A stretch of 64,000 nt of DNA from assembly GCF_004104375.1 (NCBI RefSeq), contig NZ_QOVM01000005.1, forward strand, positions 1 through 64,000, written 5' to 3'. The translations under genes were made by a program, and so were the position numbers. Below are positions 61,689 through 64,000 of the stretch, piece after piece (within the stretch, counting starts at the first letter, position 1; every line of letters starts with the position of its first letter). Under the pieces are notes generated by a model. It saw nothing but the letters and a program-made list of their open reading frames with translations. It made no database searches and was not told the DNA's origin. This stretch comes from Leeuwenhoekiella aequorea (GTDB lineage Bacteria > Bacteroidota > Bacteroidia > Flavobacteriales > Flavobacteriaceae).

Positions 61689-62864
61689 CTATTCTTTTTC
61701 TGCGTATTTATAATTTTCCTTATTAAAAAAATCAAATGCCGGCAATGCTTCATTGGAATTAAACGCGTCAAAAAATGTTGCATTATCCCAGTGAGATCCA
61801 GTTCCCCATAGCGTACTTGAAGAGGAAGTAACCCAGGCTGGTTCCCAATAAATAACTCCAAGACCTCCTGCTTTTAGAACTTCATTTGTAAGCTTTATTA
61901 AGTAATTTTTCTGACCTTGAGGAGTTGCAGGAAAATTAGGAATTATAGCATCTTCTCCAAGAATATTCCCCGCAGCATCTATATTCTTAAGTGTATGTGG
62001 GTAAGCGGTTTCTACAACTACAACCTCTTTTTTATAAGTGGTTTTTAGAGAATCAATAGCGCGATGCAAATCACCTAACGCATAAGTTGACCATTTTGAA
62101 TAATAAGAAAGCCCTATGATGTCAAAATCTGTTACGTCGTTTGTTTGTGCGTCTTTAAACCAATTAAGCGCATTTTCGGGTTGTGCTATATGAAGAACAA
62201 TCTTAATTGCCGAATTAGATGATTGAGAAAAATCTCTCACAGCTTTGACACCTTTATTTAATAACAATGCATTTCGTCTCCAGTTGATCGTATCATTATT
62301 TTCAGAATTTTTAGCCTGAAGAATTTCAATATTAGTTTCATTACCAACTTGAACCCATTGTGGTTGCAGGTTTTCTTTAGCTAATTTAATAAGTGTTTGA
62401 TACGTGTAGTTATAAATACTATCAGCCATTACCTGATTATCCTGGATTTCATCCCACGCTTTAGGGCGTTCTTGTTTTTGAGGATCTACCCAAAAATCTG
62501 AATAATGGAAATCAAGCAAGACAGCAACTCCGGCATCGTGTGCACGTTTTATGGACCGTTTTACATCTTCAAAATTAGAATAAGGTGAATGTTCTGGATT
62601 ATGCCATAATCGTAAACGAATAATATTTGCACCCTTTTCAGCGAAGTAAGAATAAGGATCTATGGTATCTCCTTCTGAAGTGAAAAATGCGCTCGCATCT
62701 TCAATTTCATTAACATACGATAAATCTGCTCCTAATATAGGAGCTTTCGGCTGTTGGATTTGGTTTTTTAAATCACTCCTTTTGCAGCTCAAGAATGAAA
62801 GAGTTGCCAAGAATAGACTAAAGAATAATTTCAGATAAAAGATATTGATTCTAGAAGAGTCCAT
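61689..62864 (-). CDS. GH53 endo-beta-1,4-galactanase lipoprotein
   Basis: 391 residues. A lipoprotein signal peptide (LFFSLFLATLSFLSC, lipobox Cys at ~27) is followed by KRSDLKNQ. GH53 barrel features: GADLSYVNEIEDASAFFTSE, ANIIRLRLWHNPEHSPYSNF, AVLLDFHYSDFWVDPQKQ, acid/base Glu in VQVGNETNIE and nucleophile Glu in EVVVVETAYPHT, ending VIYWEPAWV. It would hydrolyse arabinogalactan type I galactan. No SusC/SusD or other CAZyme genes are adjacent, so it is an orphan polysaccharide gene. Its ATG overlaps the end of the deoxynucleoside kinase gene by 14 bp. Confidence 0.92.
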   Translation of the reverse strand: MDSSRINIFYLKLFFSLFLATLSFLSCKRSDLKNQIQQPKAPILGADLSYVNEIEDASAFFTSEGDTIDPYSYFAEKGANIIRLRLWHNPEHSPYSNFEDVKRSIKRAHDAGVAVLLDFHYSDFWVDPQKQERPKAWDEIQDNQVMADSIYNYTYQTLIKLAKENLQPQWVQVGNETNIEILQAKNSENNDTINWRRNALLLNKGVKAVRDFSQSSNSAIKIVLHIAQPENALNWFKDAQTNDVTDFDIIGLSYYSKWSTYALGDLHRAIDSLKTTYKKEVVVVETAYPHTLKNIDAAGNILGEDAIIPNFPATPQGQKNYLIKLTNEVLKAGGLGVIYWEPAWVTSSSSTLWGTGSHWDNATFFDAFNSNEALPAFDFFNKENYKYAEKE

Positions 62865-63465
62865 TTAATTCTGCATCTATTCTATTTATAATATCACCCA
62901 GATCTTCTGGATTGTCTACAAAATTTATGTCGTCTACATCAATAATGAGTAGGTTTCCTTTGGTATAATCGTGAATCCACGCCTCATAACGTTCGTTTAA
63001 TCTACTTAGGTAGTCTATAGAAATTGAATTTTCATAATCACGACCTCGCTTGTGAATTTGAGCTACTAAATTAGGTATGCTGCTGCGTAAATAAATAAGT
63101 AAATCAGGCGGATCAACAACGCTTTCCATCAAATCAAATAATGATCTGTAGTTATTAAAATCGCGATTAGTTAATAAACCCATTGCATGTAAGTTAGGAG
63201 CAAAAATAAATGCATCCTCATAAATTGTGCGATCCTGAATAATGGCAGTTTCACTATCTTTTATTTCAAGTAGCTGTCTAAATCGGCTATTTAAAAAGTA
63301 AATCTGAAGATTGAATGACCAGCGCTCCATCGAATTATAAAAATCATCTAGATAAGGATTGTCAACCACATCTTCAAATTGTGCTTGCCAGTTAAAATGT
63401 TTAGCAAGTAGTCGTGTAAGAGTTGTTTTTCCGGCGCCTATATTGCCTGCAATGGCTATGTGCAT
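62851..63465 (-). CDS. Deoxynucleoside kinase (dNK family)
   Basis: 204 residues. Walker A IAGNIGAGKTTLTRLLAKHF, catalytic FEDVVDNPYLDDFY, the DRS-equivalent IIQDRTIYEDAFIF, and the LID RGRDYENSI. Such kinases phosphorylate salvaged deoxynucleosides (dA/dG or dC-type). A second dNK is fused to FolK at 26 kb; the two are clearly paralogous. The gene is 3 bp downstream of the truncated gene at the window edge and overlaps GH53, so it lies in a tight operon. Confidence 0.9.
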   Translation of the reverse strand: MHIAIAGNIGAGKTTLTRLLAKHFNWQAQFEDVVDNPYLDDFYNSMERWSFNLQIYFLNSRFRQLLEIKDSETAIIQDRTIYEDAFIFAPNLHAMGLLTNRDFNNYRSLFDLMESVVDPPDLLIYLRSSIPNLVAQIHKRGRDYENSISIDYLSRLNERYEAWIHDYTKGNLLIIDVDDINFVDNPEDLGDIINRIDAELNGLF

Positions 63466-63468
63466 GAG

Positions 63469-64000
63469 TTAAAATTTAGGTAGGTTCAGTTTGTAGGTTG
63501 AGATTAAATCAGAATGGTAAAGATACAGGATTCCTGCATTCAAATAAAATGCTTTTATATCTTCCGGTAGGTATTTAATGGGTGACCAGTGCTTATTATT
63601 TATAGGCCTAATAGAGAGTATATCATCTATAACCGCTATCATTTCTCCTTTTGAATATTGAAAATCAACCAATTTATCGATAGGCTGTTTACTGAGTAAA
63701 CTACCGTATTGATTGTATTGATATAGAGTATCTGTTGTACGTACCCAGCAGGTATTATAATCGTTTGTAAGTGCTAGGGCATTTTGATTCTGAGGAGTAA
63801 AATCGGTTATGAATGTGTTGTTTAAGTAATCATATAGTTCAAGACGTTGAGCATCTACATTAAATACCCATAATCGACGATCGCTGGCCGTGCGAGCGTG
63901 ACTAATATTTCTAAAGTTTTCTAGTTCGTTAAATTGAATACGGATTATTTCATTTAAGGTATTATCAAGAATTACTGCCGTATTCGTTTCAGCATAAAAA
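63469..64000 (-). CDS. C-terminal part of a hypothetical beta-propeller-like protein (5' end outside window)
   Basis: The frame is open from the window edge to the stop at 63469, giving 177 residues of an incomplete protein; the TTG at 63672 is internal. The repeated strand-turn pattern (RRLWVFNVDAQRLELYDYL, NTCWVRTTDTLYQYN, KGEMIAVIDDILSIRPIN, AGILYLYHSDLISTYKL) suggests several beta-propeller or WD-like blades. No catalytic motif visible. It sits 3 bp upstream of the dNK gene, so cotranscription is likely. Function unknown. Confidence 0.75.
   Translation of the reverse strand, partial: FYAETNTAVILDNTLNEIIRIQFNELENFRNISHARTASDRRLWVFNVDAQRLELYDYLNNTFITDFTPQNQNALALTNDYNTCWVRTTDTLYQYNQYGSLLSKQPIDKLVDFQYSKGEMIAVIDDILSIRPINNKHWSPIKYLPEDIKAFYLNAGILYLYHSDLISTYKLNLPKF

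Overview
The window looks like a chromosomal segment of a marine-type Flavobacteriaceae (phylum Bacteroidota). Supporting signs are A+T-rich DNA, few Shine-Dalgarno sequences, TANNTTTG-type -7 promoter elements, a type IX secretion (T9SS) sorting domain, DnaE fused to an exonuclease, FolK fused to a deoxynucleoside kinase, a CTnDOT-type integrase, and lineage-typical neighbours (PD40/OmpA protein, DUF5686 protein, NupC-type transporter beside etfBA). I cannot name the genus from sequence alone.

Layout. 1-2.6 kb: the end of a large SprB-repeat T9SS adhesin and a small outer-membrane barrel, visibly richer in G+C than the rest. 2.7-3.7 kb: a decayed hipBA/hipBST-like toxin-antitoxin locus with frameshifts and stops. 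3.8-9.7 kb: an integrated mobilizable element entirely on the minus strand (integrase, excisionase-like HTH, VirE/VapE-type ATPase, primase, MobC, relaxase, coiled-coil membrane protein) lying against the 3' side of tRNA-Asp. 9.9-12 kb: DUF58 protein, ClpP, thioredoxin. 12.2-13.04 kb: a non-coding array of ~202-bp repeats with foldable cores plus an unrelated inverted-repeat element. 13-25 kb: DnaE, two DUF2383 proteins, a large metzincin lipoprotein, tRNA-Leu, tRNA-Gly and MutS. 25-36.7 kb: rRNA/tRNA methyltransferase, FolK-dNK fusion, queuosine-precursor transporter, AsmA-like protein, OmpA/PD40 protein, nitroreductase, sugar aminotransferase, KDO transferase.

36.9-41.1 kb is the most unusual chromosomal block. 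A LexA-like XRE-S24 repressor is divergent from a radical-SAM/TIGR03915 putative DNA repair pair, with two identical GGAAAAAATCC boxes between them, and the block is bracketed by four tiny acidic lipoproteins that all carry a Cys-Arg-Glu signal-peptide junction. 41-49 kb holds FabD, a stress flavoprotein, DHFR, a class V PLP enzyme, ergothioneine synthesis genes (egtB, egtD) and thymidylate synthase. 49-54.7 kb has nucleoside transport, a bifunctional nuclease, ETF and pyruvate dehydrogenase E1-beta. 54.9-64 kb has a DUF5686 protein, soluble and membrane pyrophosphatases, an App1-type phosphatase, a GH53 galactanase lipoprotein, a second deoxynucleoside kinase and a truncated beta-propeller-like gene.

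Themes: folate/thymidylate and deoxynucleotide supply (FolK-dNK, FolA, ThyA, dNK, NupC) sits near replication and repair (DnaE, MutS, the radical SAM pair). All functions are inferred by reading the sequence; no database search was possible.
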